A stretch of DNA of 64,000 bases from Streptomyces werraensis (GCA_014656175.1 BNBX01000003.1:180573-244572), one strand, 5' to 3'. Positions 44,776 through 53,935 are shown, counted from the stretch's first letter. The notes: generated from the sequence alone by a model not told the origin. Translations and numbers: made by a program.

Positions 44776-45645
44776 GTGAGCGCGCGTTTGCGGGGCATCG
44801 CCCGGGAGACGGAACAGATCGTGGCGGCGGGCGTCTACCGCGCGCCGGACGGCCGTGCGGTGGAGATCGGGGCCGCCGTCGAGGCGGCACGTCAAGCCAC
44901 CACGCTGCACGGGCCGGACCCGGTCCCGGTGCCGCCCTTCGTGCCGGTGCCCACGCACTTCGAGGTCACCGGCGAGAGCAGCCTGGCCGCCGCCCGCCGC
45001 CTCACCGGCCCGGACGCCCCGGACCCCGTGGCCGTCCTCAACTTCGCGTCGGCGCGCAACCCGGGCGGCGGCTACCTCAACGGCGCGCAGGCCCAGGAGG
45101 AGGCCCTGTGCCGCGCCTCCGCGCTGTACACGTGCCTGCTGCGGGCGCCCGGCTTCTACGACCACCACCGCGCCCACCGGGACCCGTTCTACACCGACCG
45201 GGTGATCCACGCCCCGGCCGTGCCGGTGTTCCGCGACGACCGCGGCGCCCTGCTGGACGCCCCCTTCCCGGCCGGTTTCCTCACGTCACCGGCGCCCAAC
45301 GCGGGCGTGATCCGCTCCAGGGCGCCCGACCGCGTGGGGGAGGTCCCCGGCGTGCTCGTGCGCCGCGCCGGCCGCGTCCTCGGGACGGCGGCCCACCACG
45401 GCTACCGGCGGCTGGTGCTCGGCGCCTGGGGCTGCGGGGTGTTCCGCAACGACCCGGCCCAGGTCGCGGAGGCGTTCGGGACGCACCTGGGCCCCGGGGG
45501 ACGCTTCGAGGGCGCCTTCGCCCACGTGGTGTTCGGCATCCTGGACCGCACGCGGGACGGCGCGACACGCACCGCGTTCGAGCGGGTCTTCGCGGACCTG
45601 GTGGACGCGCCGGCGGAGGTCACTCCCAGCCGTAGCGCTCCCTGA
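44776..45645 (+). CDS. Bacterial-type poly(ADP-ribose) glycohydrolase-like protein (TIGR02452)
   Basis: A 289-residue macrodomain-like protein. AVLNFASARNPGGGYLNGAQ followed by AQEEALCRAS has the GGG-X6-QEE signature of PARG enzymes, and YRRLVLGAWGCGVFRND is the second conserved block. Bacterial members can remove poly- or mono-ADP-ribose. Whether this one is active or regulates NAD-linked stress is unknown. GTG start at 44776 has AGGGG-type purines near. Its end overlaps the convergent MazF-like gene by 26 bases. Confidence 0.88.
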   Translation: MSARLRGIARETEQIVAAGVYRAPDGRAVEIGAAVEAARQATTLHGPDPVPVPPFVPVPTHFEVTGESSLAAARRLTGPDAPDPVAVLNFASARNPGGGYLNGAQAQEEALCRASALYTCLLRAPGFYDHHRAHRDPFYTDRVIHAPAVPVFRDDRGALLDAPFPAGFLTSPAPNAGVIRSRAPDRVGEVPGVLVRRAGRVLGTAAHHGYRRLVLGAWGCGVFRNDPAQVAEAFGTHLGPGGRFEGAFAHVVFGILDRTRDGATRTAFERVFADLVDAPAEVTPSRSAP

Positions 45646-46066
45646 GCCGCTGCCGCACCGAGTTGAACCGCATCCGGTCCAGCGCGCACGCCTCCCGGCG
45701 CATGCCCTGCTCGTGCAGCCTCAGCACCCGGTCCACGGCCACCCAGGAGTCGCGCCCCGACCGGTCCCACGGCCCGCTGCCGATCGGCAACCAGTCCCGG
45801 TCCCCGGCCCGCCCCTTGCTCGACAGCCGCACGGCGAGGAACGTGCCCGCCGCCTCACGGGCGACGACCAGCACCGGCCGGTCCTTGCCACGGCCGTCGT
45901 TCTCCTCGAACGGGACCCAGGTCCAGACGATCTCGCCGGGGTCCGGGTCGCCGTCGTACGCGGGCGAGTACTCGGTGCGCACCCGGCCGACGGAACGCGG
46001 CTCGGTCCCGACGGTGGCGTACGGGCCGTAACGGCCCGGGGTGTCTTCAGGGGTGTAGGCGGTCAC
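45620..46066 (-). CDS. PemK/MazF-family toxin-like protein
   Basis: A 148-residue protein. An N-terminal stretch of about 40 residues precedes the MazF/PemK barrel: GEIVWTWVPFEENDGRGKDR, then PVLVVAREAAGTFLAVRLSS and GRDSWVAVDRVLRL. MazF toxins are mRNA-cleaving ribonucleases. No antitoxin gene is next to it, and the long N-terminus is unusual, so it may be a non-toxic relative or use a distant antitoxin. GTG at 46066 was chosen; the frame opens at 46105. Confidence 0.8.
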   Translation of the reverse strand: MTAYTPEDTPGRYGPYATVGTEPRSVGRVRTEYSPAYDGDPDPGEIVWTWVPFEENDGRGKDRPVLVVAREAAGTFLAVRLSSKGRAGDRDWLPIGSGPWDRSGRDSWVAVDRVLRLHEQGMRREACALDRMRFNSVRQRLRERYGWE

Positions 46067-46130
46067 AGGCGGTACCGTACTCACCCGTCCGGCGGTACTA
46101 ATCAAAGGGGTTGACCACTCGCGGGGGTGG

Positions 46131-46553
46131 CTACAGTGTGCCGCCGACGCCCGTGAGCTCCCGTCCCGTCACCATCTCGCTCCCGATCCGCACGAACACG
46201 CCGTCCCGCAGCGGCATCCACGACCGGGGGCCGGTGCGCAGCAGCCGCTCGTGCTCGGCCGGGTCGGTCACCACCGCCGCCCGGCCGGTCACCACCACGC
46301 TCCACCCGGACCGGCGCCCGGCGTGGAAGTCGTCCGCCTCGAAGGCCACCACCACCCCGTCGACGGCCCGCACCAGGTCGGAGCCGGCGGACGTGCACAG
46401 CACCACCGACCCGTCCGGGTCCAGGGTGAAGTTCGCCGGCAGCACCGCGGGAAGCGCGTGCCGCGTGTACACGACGCGACCGACCGGCGCCTTCCCCAGC
46501 AGGCGCAGGCACTCCCGCCGGCCGAGCGCCCGGAAGCCATCGCTGTGGAACAT
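46131..46553 (-). CDS. Pyridoxamine 5'-phosphate oxidase-like (split-barrel) protein
   Basis: A 140-residue split-barrel flavin- or F420-fold protein: CLRLLGKAPVGRVVYTRHAL, VLPANFTLDPDGSVVLCTSA, VVAFEADDFHAGRRSGWSVV and VTGRAAVVTDPAEHERLL. Such proteins bind FMN, F420 or nothing, and many are small reductases. The specific role is unknown. ATG at 46553, preceded by GGGGAA on the minus strand. Confidence 0.88.
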   Translation of the reverse strand: MFHSDGFRALGRRECLRLLGKAPVGRVVYTRHALPAVLPANFTLDPDGSVVLCTSAGSDLVRAVDGVVVAFEADDFHAGRRSGWSVVVTGRAAVVTDPAEHERLLRTGPRSWMPLRDGVFVRIGSEMVTGRELTGVGGTL

Positions 46554-46682
46554 TTCCCCATCGTCGGTCGCGGAGCGGGCCCCGACCAGGGCCGGACGGC
46601 CCCGTTGACGTCGGGAGTACGGCCGCTGCGGGCGGCCTGCGTGAAGATGCCTGACCGTCCGCTCCGGTGGAACCCTGAAGAC

Positions 46683-47219
46683 ATGGGCAAGACCGCACTG
46701 ATCGTCATCGACATGATCAACACCTACGACCACCCGGACGCCGACCAGCTGCTCCCGGCCGCCGAGACGGTGGTCCCGGTGATCTCCGGGCTGCTGGAGC
46801 GGGCGCGGCGGCAGGACGCGCCGGTGATCTACGTGAACGACAACTTCGGCGAGTGGCGCTCCCACCACGGGGAGCTGCTCGACAAGGCCCTGGCGGGGCC
46901 GCACGCGCACCTGGTGGAGCCGCTGGTGCCGGACGAGTCGTCGCTGTTCGTGGTCAAGGCCCGGCACTCGATCTTCTTCGAGACCCCGCTCAGCTATCTG
47001 CTCACCCAGCAGGGCATCGACCAGCTGGTGCTGTGCGGGCAGGTGACCGAGCAGTGCGTGCTCTACTCCTCGCTCGACGCGCACATCCGGCACTTCGACG
47101 TGACCGTTCCCCGGGACGCCGTCGCGCACATCCACGAGGATCTGGCGGACGCGGCCCTGCGGATGATGGAGCGCAACATGGGGGCACGGGTGTGCGACAG
47201 CGGCGAGCTGTGGACGTGA
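46683..47219 (+). CDS. Cysteine hydrolase, isochorismatase-like
   Basis: A 178-residue isochorismatase-fold enzyme with the triad Asp10 (KTALIVIDMINTYDHPDA), Lys92 (LFVVKARHSIF) and Cys125 (LVLCGQVTEQCVLYSS). Members include nicotinamidases and ureidoacrylate hydrolases; the substrate cannot be named. It is divergent from the PNPOx-like gene (129 bases). Confidence 0.9.
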   Translation: MGKTALIVIDMINTYDHPDADQLLPAAETVVPVISGLLERARRQDAPVIYVNDNFGEWRSHHGELLDKALAGPHAHLVEPLVPDESSLFVVKARHSIFFETPLSYLLTQQGIDQLVLCGQVTEQCVLYSSLDAHIRHFDVTVPRDAVAHIHEDLADAALRMMERNMGARVCDSGELWT

Positions 47220-47256
47220 CCCGGACGGGGCGCCTCGCCGGGGTGACACTGGGGGC

Positions 47257-48045
47257 ATGAGCCGTCCCTCCCTTCCGCCGCCGGAACTGCGCGCCTATCT
47301 GGAGGAGCTGGTCCGCCGTACCTCCGCCGTCTGCGGCGACCGTCTGGTGAGCGTCCTCGCCGTGGGCTCGCTCGCCCTGGGCGACTACCGCCACGGGCGC
47401 AGCGACGTCGACGTCACGGTCGTCGTGGACTCGGCCCCGCCTCGCGCGGACCTCGCCCCGCTTGCGGCGACGCTGGCCCACCCCGCGCTGCCCTGCCCCG
47501 CCGCCGGCCTCGAACTGGTCGTCTACGCCGCCGACGTCGCGGCCCGCCCGTCGGGCGGGGCGGGCTACCTGCTCGACCTCAACACCGGACCCTCCCTGCC
47601 CGAACGCGCCAGTTTCGACCCCGCGGACGCGTCCGACTTCTGGTACGTCATCGACCGCTCGGTCGCCCACCAGGCCGGACTCCCGCTGTACGGCGCGCCG
47701 GCCCGGGACGTGATCGCCGCCCCGGACCGGCCCACGGTGCTCGCCGCGCTCCGCGCCTCCGTACGCGAACACGTCGACGGGGACGGCCACCTGGCGGACA
47801 ACAGGGTGCTCAACGGCTGCCGGGCCACCGTCCACTGCCGTACCGGCCACTGGTTCGCCAAGCGCAGGGCGGGGGAGATCGTCGCCGCGTCCGAGCCCGC
47901 CTTCGAGCCCTTGATCACCGATGCGCTGCGCAGCTTCGAACGCCCCCGCGCGGAGGCGGCCGTGCTGCCCGCCGACGAGGTGCGGGAGTTCCTGGCCTGG
48001 GTGGCCGCGCGCGTCGAGGAGGCGGCCGAGGCCGCCGTGGTCTGA
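47257..48045 (+). CDS. Nucleotidyltransferase domain protein (aminoglycoside adenylyltransferase-like)
   Basis: A 262-residue protein with the nucleotidyltransferase signature GSLALGDYRHGRSDVDVTVV (GS-x10-DxD) and a downstream helical domain with RATVHCRTGHWFAKRRAGEI. It resembles the ANT(3'')/(9) group, which adds AMP to aminoglycosides, but similarity by eye is weak and it may have a household substrate. ATG at 47257, 37 bases after the hydrolase gene. Confidence 0.75.
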   Translation: MSRPSLPPPELRAYLEELVRRTSAVCGDRLVSVLAVGSLALGDYRHGRSDVDVTVVVDSAPPRADLAPLAATLAHPALPCPAAGLELVVYAADVAARPSGGAGYLLDLNTGPSLPERASFDPADASDFWYVIDRSVAHQAGLPLYGAPARDVIAAPDRPTVLAALRASVREHVDGDGHLADNRVLNGCRATVHCRTGHWFAKRRAGEIVAASEPAFEPLITDALRSFERPRAEAAVLPADEVREFLAWVAARVEEAAEAAVV

Positions 48046-48255
48046 ACCGCGCGCACTCTCAGTCGCGGCGGACCGTGAGACCGTCCGTCAGCAGGCGGGC
48101 ACGCCTACGATCCTCCGTCCGCCCTGCAGGTTCAGTCTTCCGCGCGGGGCGCGCGCCCGGAAAACCGTTCGACGCGCACGAGAGCCGTCCTCTAACCTGC
48201 CGTCTGCGGCATCGCGTGCCGGTCACCGGCCGGGTGAGGCATGGAGGCGCCGCGG
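48046..48255. other. Intergenic region, no recognised feature
   Basis: 210 bases before the VOC gene. It should hold its promoter. I saw no dyad or repeat. Confidence 0.4.
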
Positions 48256-48705
48256 ATGCCTGTGGAGGCATTGACCTTGTCCGTCGAGTTCAACCACACC
48301 GTCGTCCTCACTCCCGACCGGGAGAAGTCCGCCCGCTTCGCCGCGGAGATCCTGGGCCTCGAGCCCGGACCGCCCGCCGGGATGTTCCTCCCGGTGACCA
48401 CCGCCAATGGCGTCACCCTCGACTTCGCCACCGTCGGCGTCGACATCCCCGTGCAGCACTACGCGTTCCTCGTCTCCGAGGAGGAGTTCGACGCGATCCT
48501 CGGCCGGCTCGTGGCCGCACGGGTCCCCCTCCAGGCCGACCCGCACGGCCGGTACCCGCGCCGCCTCAACCGCAACGACGGCGGACGCGGTGTGTACTTC
48601 CGCGACCCTGCGGGTCACGGCCTGGAGATCCTCACCCGCCCCTACGGCACCGACCCGGACTCGCCTCTGAACGGCGTGACCGAGGAGATCCCCGGGGCGG
48701 TCTGA
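48256..48705 (+). CDS. VOC (glyoxalase-fold) family protein
   Basis: A 149-residue single VOC unit: VEFNHTVVLTPDREKSARFA, VDIPVQHYAFLVSEEEFDAI, GVYFRDPAGHGLEI. Candidate metal residues are His (FNHT), His (QHYAF) and Glu (LEI). Either a dioxygenase/glyoxalase-like enzyme or a binding protein. The ATG at 48256 is preceded by GGAGG; the ATG at 48241 is less likely. Paralogue of the protein cut by the left window edge. Confidence 0.85.
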   Translation: MPVEALTLSVEFNHTVVLTPDREKSARFAAEILGLEPGPPAGMFLPVTTANGVTLDFATVGVDIPVQHYAFLVSEEEFDAILGRLVAARVPLQADPHGRYPRRLNRNDGGRGVYFRDPAGHGLEILTRPYGTDPDSPLNGVTEEIPGAV

Positions 48706-48751
48706 CGCGACACCCCAGCCCCCGAAGCCCACCCGAAGGAGCCGGTCGCCC

Positions 48752-49735
48752 GTGAAACGCAACAGGCTCGGCGAGAGCGACGTGCACGTCACGGAACTGG
48801 GTTTCGGGGGCGGTCCGCTCGGCGGGCTGTTCGAGGCGGTCGACGACGACGCCGCCGCGGGGGCGCTGGAGGCGGCCTGGGACAGCGGGATCCGGTACTT
48901 CGACACCTCGCCGCACTACGGCATCGGGCAGTCCGAACGCCGCATCGGCGCGCTGTTGCGGGGCAGGCCGCGGGATGCGTGGACGCTGTCCACGAAGGTC
49001 GGCCGGGTGCTGGTGCCGCAGGACGGCGCCGGCCGCAAGGACGAGCCCTTCGAGGTGCCCGCCAGCCACCGCCGGGTGTGGGACTTCACCCGCGACGGCG
49101 TGCTGCGCAGCGTGGAGGACTCGCTGACGCGCATGGGCGTCGACCGGATCGACGTGCTGTATCTGCACGACGCGGAGGAGCACTTCGAGGACGCGCTGCG
49201 CGACGGCTGTCCCGCTCTCGCCGAACTGCGCGCCCAGGGGACGGTGGGCGCCATCGGCGCGGGGATGTACCACACGGGCAAGCTGACCCGGCTGGTGGAG
49301 GAGACCGACGTCGACGTCGTGATGCTCTCCGGCCGTTACACGCTGCTCGACCACAGCGCCCTCGACGACCTGCTTCCCGCCTGCGCGGCCCGCGGCGTCT
49401 CCGTGCTCGCCGCGTCGGTCTTCAACTCCGGCGTCCTCGCCACGCCCCGCCCGTCCGACGGCGCGACCTACGACTACGCGCCCGCCGCGCCCCGGACGCT
49501 GGAGCGCGCCCGTCGCCTGGCCGCCGTCTGCGCGGCGCACGGCGTGACCTTGCCGGCCGCGGCGATGAAGTTCCCGCTGCACCACCCCGTCGTCGCGGGC
49601 GTCGTCGTCGGCATGCGGTCCGCCGACGAGGTACGGCGCGACACCGAGGCCTACGGCGCGAAGATCCCGGCGGGGCTGTGGGCGGACCTGCGCGCCGAGG
49701 GCCTCCTGGACGCGCGGGCGCCCGTGCCCGCCTGA
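48752..49735 (+). CDS. Aldo/keto reductase, aldose dehydrogenase type (paralogue)
   Basis: A 327-residue TIM barrel with tetrad Asp51 and Tyr56 (YFDTSPHYGIGQ), Lys82 (LSTKVGR) and His139 (VLYLHDAEE). It shares long stretches with the enzyme at 3712-4710, for example the pattern LLDHSA and FNSG-L. Probably oxidises a sugar with NAD(P). GTG at 48752, with AAGGAG before it. It lies 46 bases after a VOC gene; at the left end another VOC gene lies near the first aldo/keto reductase, so the pairing recurs. Confidence 0.9.
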   Translation: MKRNRLGESDVHVTELGFGGGPLGGLFEAVDDDAAAGALEAAWDSGIRYFDTSPHYGIGQSERRIGALLRGRPRDAWTLSTKVGRVLVPQDGAGRKDEPFEVPASHRRVWDFTRDGVLRSVEDSLTRMGVDRIDVLYLHDAEEHFEDALRDGCPALAELRAQGTVGAIGAGMYHTGKLTRLVEETDVDVVMLSGRYTLLDHSALDDLLPACAARGVSVLAASVFNSGVLATPRPSDGATYDYAPAAPRTLERARRLAAVCAAHGVTLPAAAMKFPLHHPVVAGVVVGMRSADEVRRDTEAYGAKIPAGLWADLRAEGLLDARAPVPA

Positions 49736-49861
49736 AGTCCGGTTCCGCCCTGCGCGCGTACCGCCGCGACCGCCTCGTCGAAGGCCCGCTCCACGTCGAC
49801 GTGCCCATATGGTTCCATGACCGCCGCCCGACAGACCTGAGAGAACCGAGGGAGCCCGTCG

Positions 49862-50209
49862 ATGACCGTCCGCCGTGTCGTGCCCAACCTCCACTCCGAG
49901 AACCCGGGAAAGCACAGGGAGTTCTACGGTCTGCTGGGGTTCGAGGAGGTCATGAACCACGGCTGGATCATGACGCTGGCGTCCCCGTCGAACCCGACGG
50001 CGCAGGTCAGCGTCATGACGGAGGACGCGACGGCGCCGGTCCGTCCCGACCTCAGCGTCGAGGTGGACGACGTGGACGCGGTGTACGAGACGGTGCGGAG
50101 GAGCGGAGCGGAGATCGTCCATCCGCTGCAGGACGAGGAGTGGGGCGTCCGCCGCTTCTTCGTCCGCGACCCCGACGGCCGCGTGGTCAACGTCCTCGCC
50201 CACCGCTGA
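49862..50209 (+). CDS. Small VOC-family protein
   Basis: A 115-residue protein (VRRVVPNLHSENPGKHREFY, LSVEVDDVDAVYETVRRSGA, DEEWGVRRFFVRDPDGRVVN). It matches the glyoxalase/bleomycin-resistance-like group. Metal ligands His at HSEN and Glu at DEEW are partly kept. Function unknown. Confidence 0.85.
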   Translation: MTVRRVVPNLHSENPGKHREFYGLLGFEEVMNHGWIMTLASPSNPTAQVSVMTEDATAPVRPDLSVEVDDVDAVYETVRRSGAEIVHPLQDEEWGVRRFFVRDPDGRVVNVLAHR

Positions 50210-50278
50210 GGGGCCGTGACCCGCACCTGCGCGGCGGCCCGTACGATCGACCGGCCGCAGCCCGACGAAGGGGGCACG

Positions 50279-50824
50279 ATGCCCGGTCAGGTCACCGCAG
50301 TGAGCCGTCACGCGACGTACTCGTTCAGCAAGCCCAACCACGACGCCGTGACACTGCTCGCCGGTCTGGGCGTCGAGGGAGACGTGCACGCGGGAAGGAC
50401 GATCCGCCACCAGTTCCGCATGACGTACGAGCCGGAGGCGCCCAACCTGCGCCAGGTCCACCTGATGCACGAGGAACTCTTCGACGAACTCGCGCTCAAG
50501 GGCTACGACGTCTCCGCGGGCGGGCTCGGCGAGAACGTCACCACCCGCGGGATGGATCTGCTGGGCCTGCCCACCGGCGCCCTGCTCCACCTCGGCGACG
50601 AGGCCGTCGTCGAGGTGACCGGGCTGCGAAACCCCTGTTCGAAGATCAACGACTACCGCGAGGGACTGCTCGGCGAGATGTTCGCGCTGGACCCCGTCAC
50701 GGGTGCGTTCACCTTCAAGTGCGGCGTGATGGCCGTTGTCCGCCGGAGCGGGACGGTCCGCCCCCACGACACGGTACGCGTCGAACTGCCGGCCCTCCCG
50801 CACCGCCCGCTCGAACGGATCTAG
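50279..50824 (+). CDS. MOSC domain protein
   Basis: A 181-residue MOSC (molybdenum cofactor sulfurase C-terminal) protein: GVEGDVHAGRTIRHQFRMTY, SAGGLGENVTTRGMDLLGLP, VEVTGLRNPCSKINDY with the conserved Cys, and MAVVRRSGTVRPHDTV. MOSC proteins carry or transfer sulfur and help handle N-hydroxylated compounds. Best start is the ATG at 50279. Confidence 0.9.
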   Translation: MPGQVTAVSRHATYSFSKPNHDAVTLLAGLGVEGDVHAGRTIRHQFRMTYEPEAPNLRQVHLMHEELFDELALKGYDVSAGGLGENVTTRGMDLLGLPTGALLHLGDEAVVEVTGLRNPCSKINDYREGLLGEMFALDPVTGAFTFKCGVMAVVRRSGTVRPHDTVRVELPALPHRPLERI

Positions 50825-50848
50825 CGCACGACGCCGCCGTCGGGGCGG

Positions 50849-52153
50849 TCAGGCCTTGGCCTGCGCCTCCTTGTCCCGCTCCGAGTGCGCCTCCTTGCGG
50901 CGGCGCGGAAGCAGCAGCGGCGTGGCCAGGAGGAGGGCGCCCGCGACGGCGATGGCCGTGCGGGGGCCCGTGACGCTCGCCAACAGGCCCCAGAGCGCCG
51001 TCAGCGCGGCGATCGACGCCTTGCTGGTCGCCGACCACGCCGACAGCGTGCGGACCACCCGGTCCGCCGGCGTCCGCTCCAGCCGGTGCGTCGAGAACAC
51101 CGGGTTGAACACGCCCATGCTCGTGATCAGCCCGAACTCGACCACGATCACCAGGACCAGACCATCGATGCCCGGCCCCACGAACGCCAGCCCGGCCGAC
51201 CAGCACGCCCGCAGCGTCCCCGCGACCCGCAGCACCCGCCGCTCCCCGAACCGCGCCACCAGCCGCCGCGACAGCCGCGCGCCGACCAGCCCGCCCAGAC
51301 ACGGCGCCGCGAACGCCAGCCCGTACTGCCACGGAGCGAAGCCCAGCGGGCCCACCATCAGCACGGCCAGCAGCGGTGACGACGCCATGATCAGGCCGTT
51401 GACCAGCACCGTGTTGAGGAACAGCGGGCGCAGGTCACGGCTGCGCAGGATGCACCGCCACCCGTCGAGCAGGTCGCCGGCCCGCAGCCGCGGCCGCGGC
51501 TCCGGCCGGTCGGGACGCCGGTCGCCGCCGCCCGCCGCGCCCAGCGCGCCGGCCGACAGCAGATAGCTCACGGCGTCGGCGACCACTGTCGTCACCGGAC
51601 CGAACCAGCCGATCGCCGCCCCGCCCAGCGGCGGCCCCAGCATGGTCGCGGTCCACGTCGTCGACTCCAGCCGCCCGTTCGCCCGCAGCAGTTCCTCCCG
51701 CGGCACGACGTCCTTCACGTACGCGCCGACCGCCGCCTGGAAGGTGATGTCGGCCGCCGCCACCGTCACCGACACCACCAGCAGCTGCGCCACGGTGAGC
51801 GCGTCCAGGGCGTACGCGAAGGGCACGCTCAGCAGCACCGCGCACCGGACGAGATCCGTCGCGATCATCACCGGGCGTTTGCGGCGGTACTCCACCCAGG
51901 GCCCGAGCGGCACCGACAGCACCGCGCCGACCGCGGGACCGACCGCCGCCAGCAGCGACACCTGGGCCGGACCGGCGTGCAGCACCAGCAGCGCGACCAG
52001 CGCGAACCCGTCGAACGCGAACCGCGTGCCGAAGGTGGTGACCCCGTACGCCGTCCACAGCCACCCGAACCGCCACGCCGCCGACCGCCGCCCGTCCACC
52101 CGCCCTCCGATCACGCCGGCCCGGTCCCCGACGGCCGCCGGGGACCGGCCCAT
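50849..52153 (-). CDS. MFS transporter
   Basis: About 434 residues and 12 helices with the MFS start FGWLWTAYGVTTFGTRFAFD and the motif GPWVEYRRKRPVMIATDLVR. Likely a drug or metabolite exporter. Starts at 52114 and 52099 (GTG, GGAGGG before the latter) are also possible. It is divergent from the CBS gene at 52273. Confidence 0.85.
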   Translation of the reverse strand: MGRSPAAVGDRAGVIGGRVDGRRSAAWRFGWLWTAYGVTTFGTRFAFDGFALVALLVLHAGPAQVSLLAAVGPAVGAVLSVPLGPWVEYRRKRPVMIATDLVRCAVLLSVPFAYALDALTVAQLLVVSVTVAAADITFQAAVGAYVKDVVPREELLRANGRLESTTWTATMLGPPLGGAAIGWFGPVTTVVADAVSYLLSAGALGAAGGGDRRPDRPEPRPRLRAGDLLDGWRCILRSRDLRPLFLNTVLVNGLIMASSPLLAVLMVGPLGFAPWQYGLAFAAPCLGGLVGARLSRRLVARFGERRVLRVAGTLRACWSAGLAFVGPGIDGLVLVIVVEFGLITSMGVFNPVFSTHRLERTPADRVVRTLSAWSATSKASIAALTALWGLLASVTGPRTAIAVAGALLLATPLLLPRRRKEAHSERDKEAQAKA

Positions 52154-52272
52154 CCAAGCGAGCCGGGCCGGCGCGGGCAAACCGGACCGGTTTACTCCAG
52201 GCGCGGCGGGCTACGCGGGCCCCAGGGGGAGGCCCGCGACCGCACCCGCGACCACGTACCGGGAGGCGCCCC

Positions 52273-52698
52273 ATGACCACGCGCGTACGCGAGGTGATGT
52301 CCGCGCACATCACCTCCGTCGAGCCGATGACCTCACTGACGCGCGCGGCGCGGCTGATGCGCGAGCAGAACGTCGGCGATGTCCTCGTCGCCTACGACTG
52401 CGACCTGTTCGGCCTGCTCACCGACCGCGACATCGTGCTGCGGGGCGTCGCCGAGGGGCACGACCCCGAGGCCACGACCGTCGGCACGTTGTGCACCCGC
52501 CCGCCGCTGGTGACGCTCGACCCGGACGACACGACCGACCACGCCGTCGAGCTGATGCGGGAACACGCCGTGCGGCGGCTCCCCGTGGTGGAACACGGCG
52601 GCTGCCCCGTGGGCGTGGTCAGCCTCGGTGACCTCGCCGCCGAGGAGGACCCCCACTCCGCGCTCGCGGACATCAGCCGCGCGACGCCGACCCACTGA
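52273..52698 (+). CDS. Two-CBS-domain protein
   Basis: A 141-residue protein with two CBS motifs: VREVMSAHITSVEPMTSLTR with LFGLLTDRDIVLR, and LCTRPPLVTLDPDDTTDHAV with CPVGVVSLGDLA. CBS pairs bind adenosine compounds and act as energy sensors. GGGAGG precedes the ATG. A stand-alone unit with no fused enzyme; stress-linked in Streptomyces. Confidence 0.92.
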   Translation: MTTRVREVMSAHITSVEPMTSLTRAARLMREQNVGDVLVAYDCDLFGLLTDRDIVLRGVAEGHDPEATTVGTLCTRPPLVTLDPDDTTDHAVELMREHAVRRLPVVEHGGCPVGVVSLGDLAAEEDPHSALADISRATPTH

Positions 52699-52713
52699 AC
52701 GGCGTCGAGGGGC

Positions 52714-53169
52714 TCAGCCGTCCACGGTCACCGCGCACGACCAGCCGTACGGCCCCGGCGACAGCCGCAGGTCGTCCCAGCCGACGTCCGTCGGCACCTC
52801 CCCGGTGACCCGCACGTCCGCCAGGCCCGCGACCGCGAGCCGTACGTCCAGACCGCCCCCGGCCTCGTCGGCCTCCACGTCCACCGGTACCTCGCCGTAC
52901 GCCTCCAGCCGGTACAGGATCTCGTCGAGCAGCGCGGCCAGCAGGTCGTCGTCGCTGCCCTCGTCCAGCCGGATGCGGTCGACCCCGGTCGGTCTCACGC
53001 CGGACACGTCGGCGAAGCACTCCACCATCGCCACCACCGCCTCGGCCAGGCAGTGCTCGCGGCTCGCCGCCCAGGCCTCGATGCGTACGTCGTCCTCCTG
53101 CGCCACCGAACGGTGCCCGCTGCGCTCCCGTCGCGGCGCCTGACCCGGCTCGCCCGTGTCACCGACCAT
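52714..53169 (-). CDS. Archease-like protein with altered metal-site motif
   Basis: About 151 residues: HRSVAQEDDVRIEAWAASRE, EAVVAMVECFADVSGVRPTG and YRLEAYGEVPVDVEADEAGG. Archease helps RtcB RNA ligase turn over. The usual family motif H-T-A-D is here AQEDD, with the last Asp kept. No rtcB gene is adjacent in the window. ATG at 53169. It is convergent with the CBS gene. Confidence 0.8.
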   Translation of the reverse strand: MVGDTGEPGQAPRRERSGHRSVAQEDDVRIEAWAASREHCLAEAVVAMVECFADVSGVRPTGVDRIRLDEGSDDDLLAALLDEILYRLEAYGEVPVDVEADEAGGGLDVRLAVAGLADVRVTGEVPTDVGWDDLRLSPGPYGWSCAVTVDG

Positions 53170-53284
53170 GCACCACGACTGCCCGAGCGGACGGACCCCA
53201 TGCCCTGCGGCGGTGCTTCGCGCGGCGGGGGAGGGGGTACGCGGGTGCCGACCGGGTCGTGACGCTCGGAGGGAGAGCGCCGTC

Positions 53285-53932
53285 ATGCGGTTCCGTGATC
53301 GCCGTCAGGCCGGACGCGAACTGGCCGCGCGGCTGCGGGAGAGGCAGGACGCCGGCACCCTGCCCGATCCCCTCGTCCTCGCCCTGCCCCGCGGCGGCGT
53401 CGCCGTCGCCACCGAGGTCGCCGAGGCGCTCGGCGCGCCCCTCGACGTCCTCGTCGTCCGCAAGATCGGCGCGCCCCGCCACGAGGAGTACGGCGTCGGC
53501 GCCATGGCCGGCGACGGCGTGCCCGTGTTCGACGAGGAGGCCCTGCGCGGCCTGGGGCTGACGCGGTCCGACCTCGCGCCCGTCGTCGAACGGGAACGCG
53601 CCGAACTGCTCCGGCGCGAACGGCTCTACCGGCAGGGAAGGCCCGCGCCCGACCCGCGCGGCCGGACGGTGGTCGTCGTCGACGACGGTCTGGCCACCGG
53701 TTCCACGGCCCGCGCCGCCCTGCGCGCCCTCCGCGCCCGCGACCCCGCCCGCCTGATCCTGGCCGTCCCGGTCGCCTCCCCGGAGGGCACCGCGGCCCTC
53801 CGCCCCGAGACCGACGACCTGATCGCCCTCCACGAACCGGCCGCCTTCATGGCCGTCGGCCAGTGGTACGACGAGTTCGACCAGCTGACGGACGAGGAGG
53901 TCCTGGGGGCGCTGCGCGAGCACCAGCCGTAG
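53285..53932 (+). CDS. Phosphoribosyltransferase-domain protein
   Basis: A 215-residue protein: REERQ-type start, ALPRGGVAVATEVAEALGAP, LDVLVVRKIGAPRHEEYGVG and the PRPP loop VVVVDDGLATGSTARAAL, ending LPTDEEV-like. A general PRTase related to ComF and putative phosphoribosyltransferases; substrate unknown. ATG at 53285 with GGGAGAG. Same operon direction as CBS; archease on the opposite strand sits between. Confidence 0.9.
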   Translation: MRFRDRRQAGRELAARLRERQDAGTLPDPLVLALPRGGVAVATEVAEALGAPLDVLVVRKIGAPRHEEYGVGAMAGDGVPVFDEEALRGLGLTRSDLAPVVERERAELLRRERLYRQGRPAPDPRGRTVVVVDDGLATGSTARAALRALRARDPARLILAVPVASPEGTAALRPETDDLIALHEPAAFMAVGQWYDEFDQLTDEEVLGALREHQP

Positions 53933-53935
53933 CTC

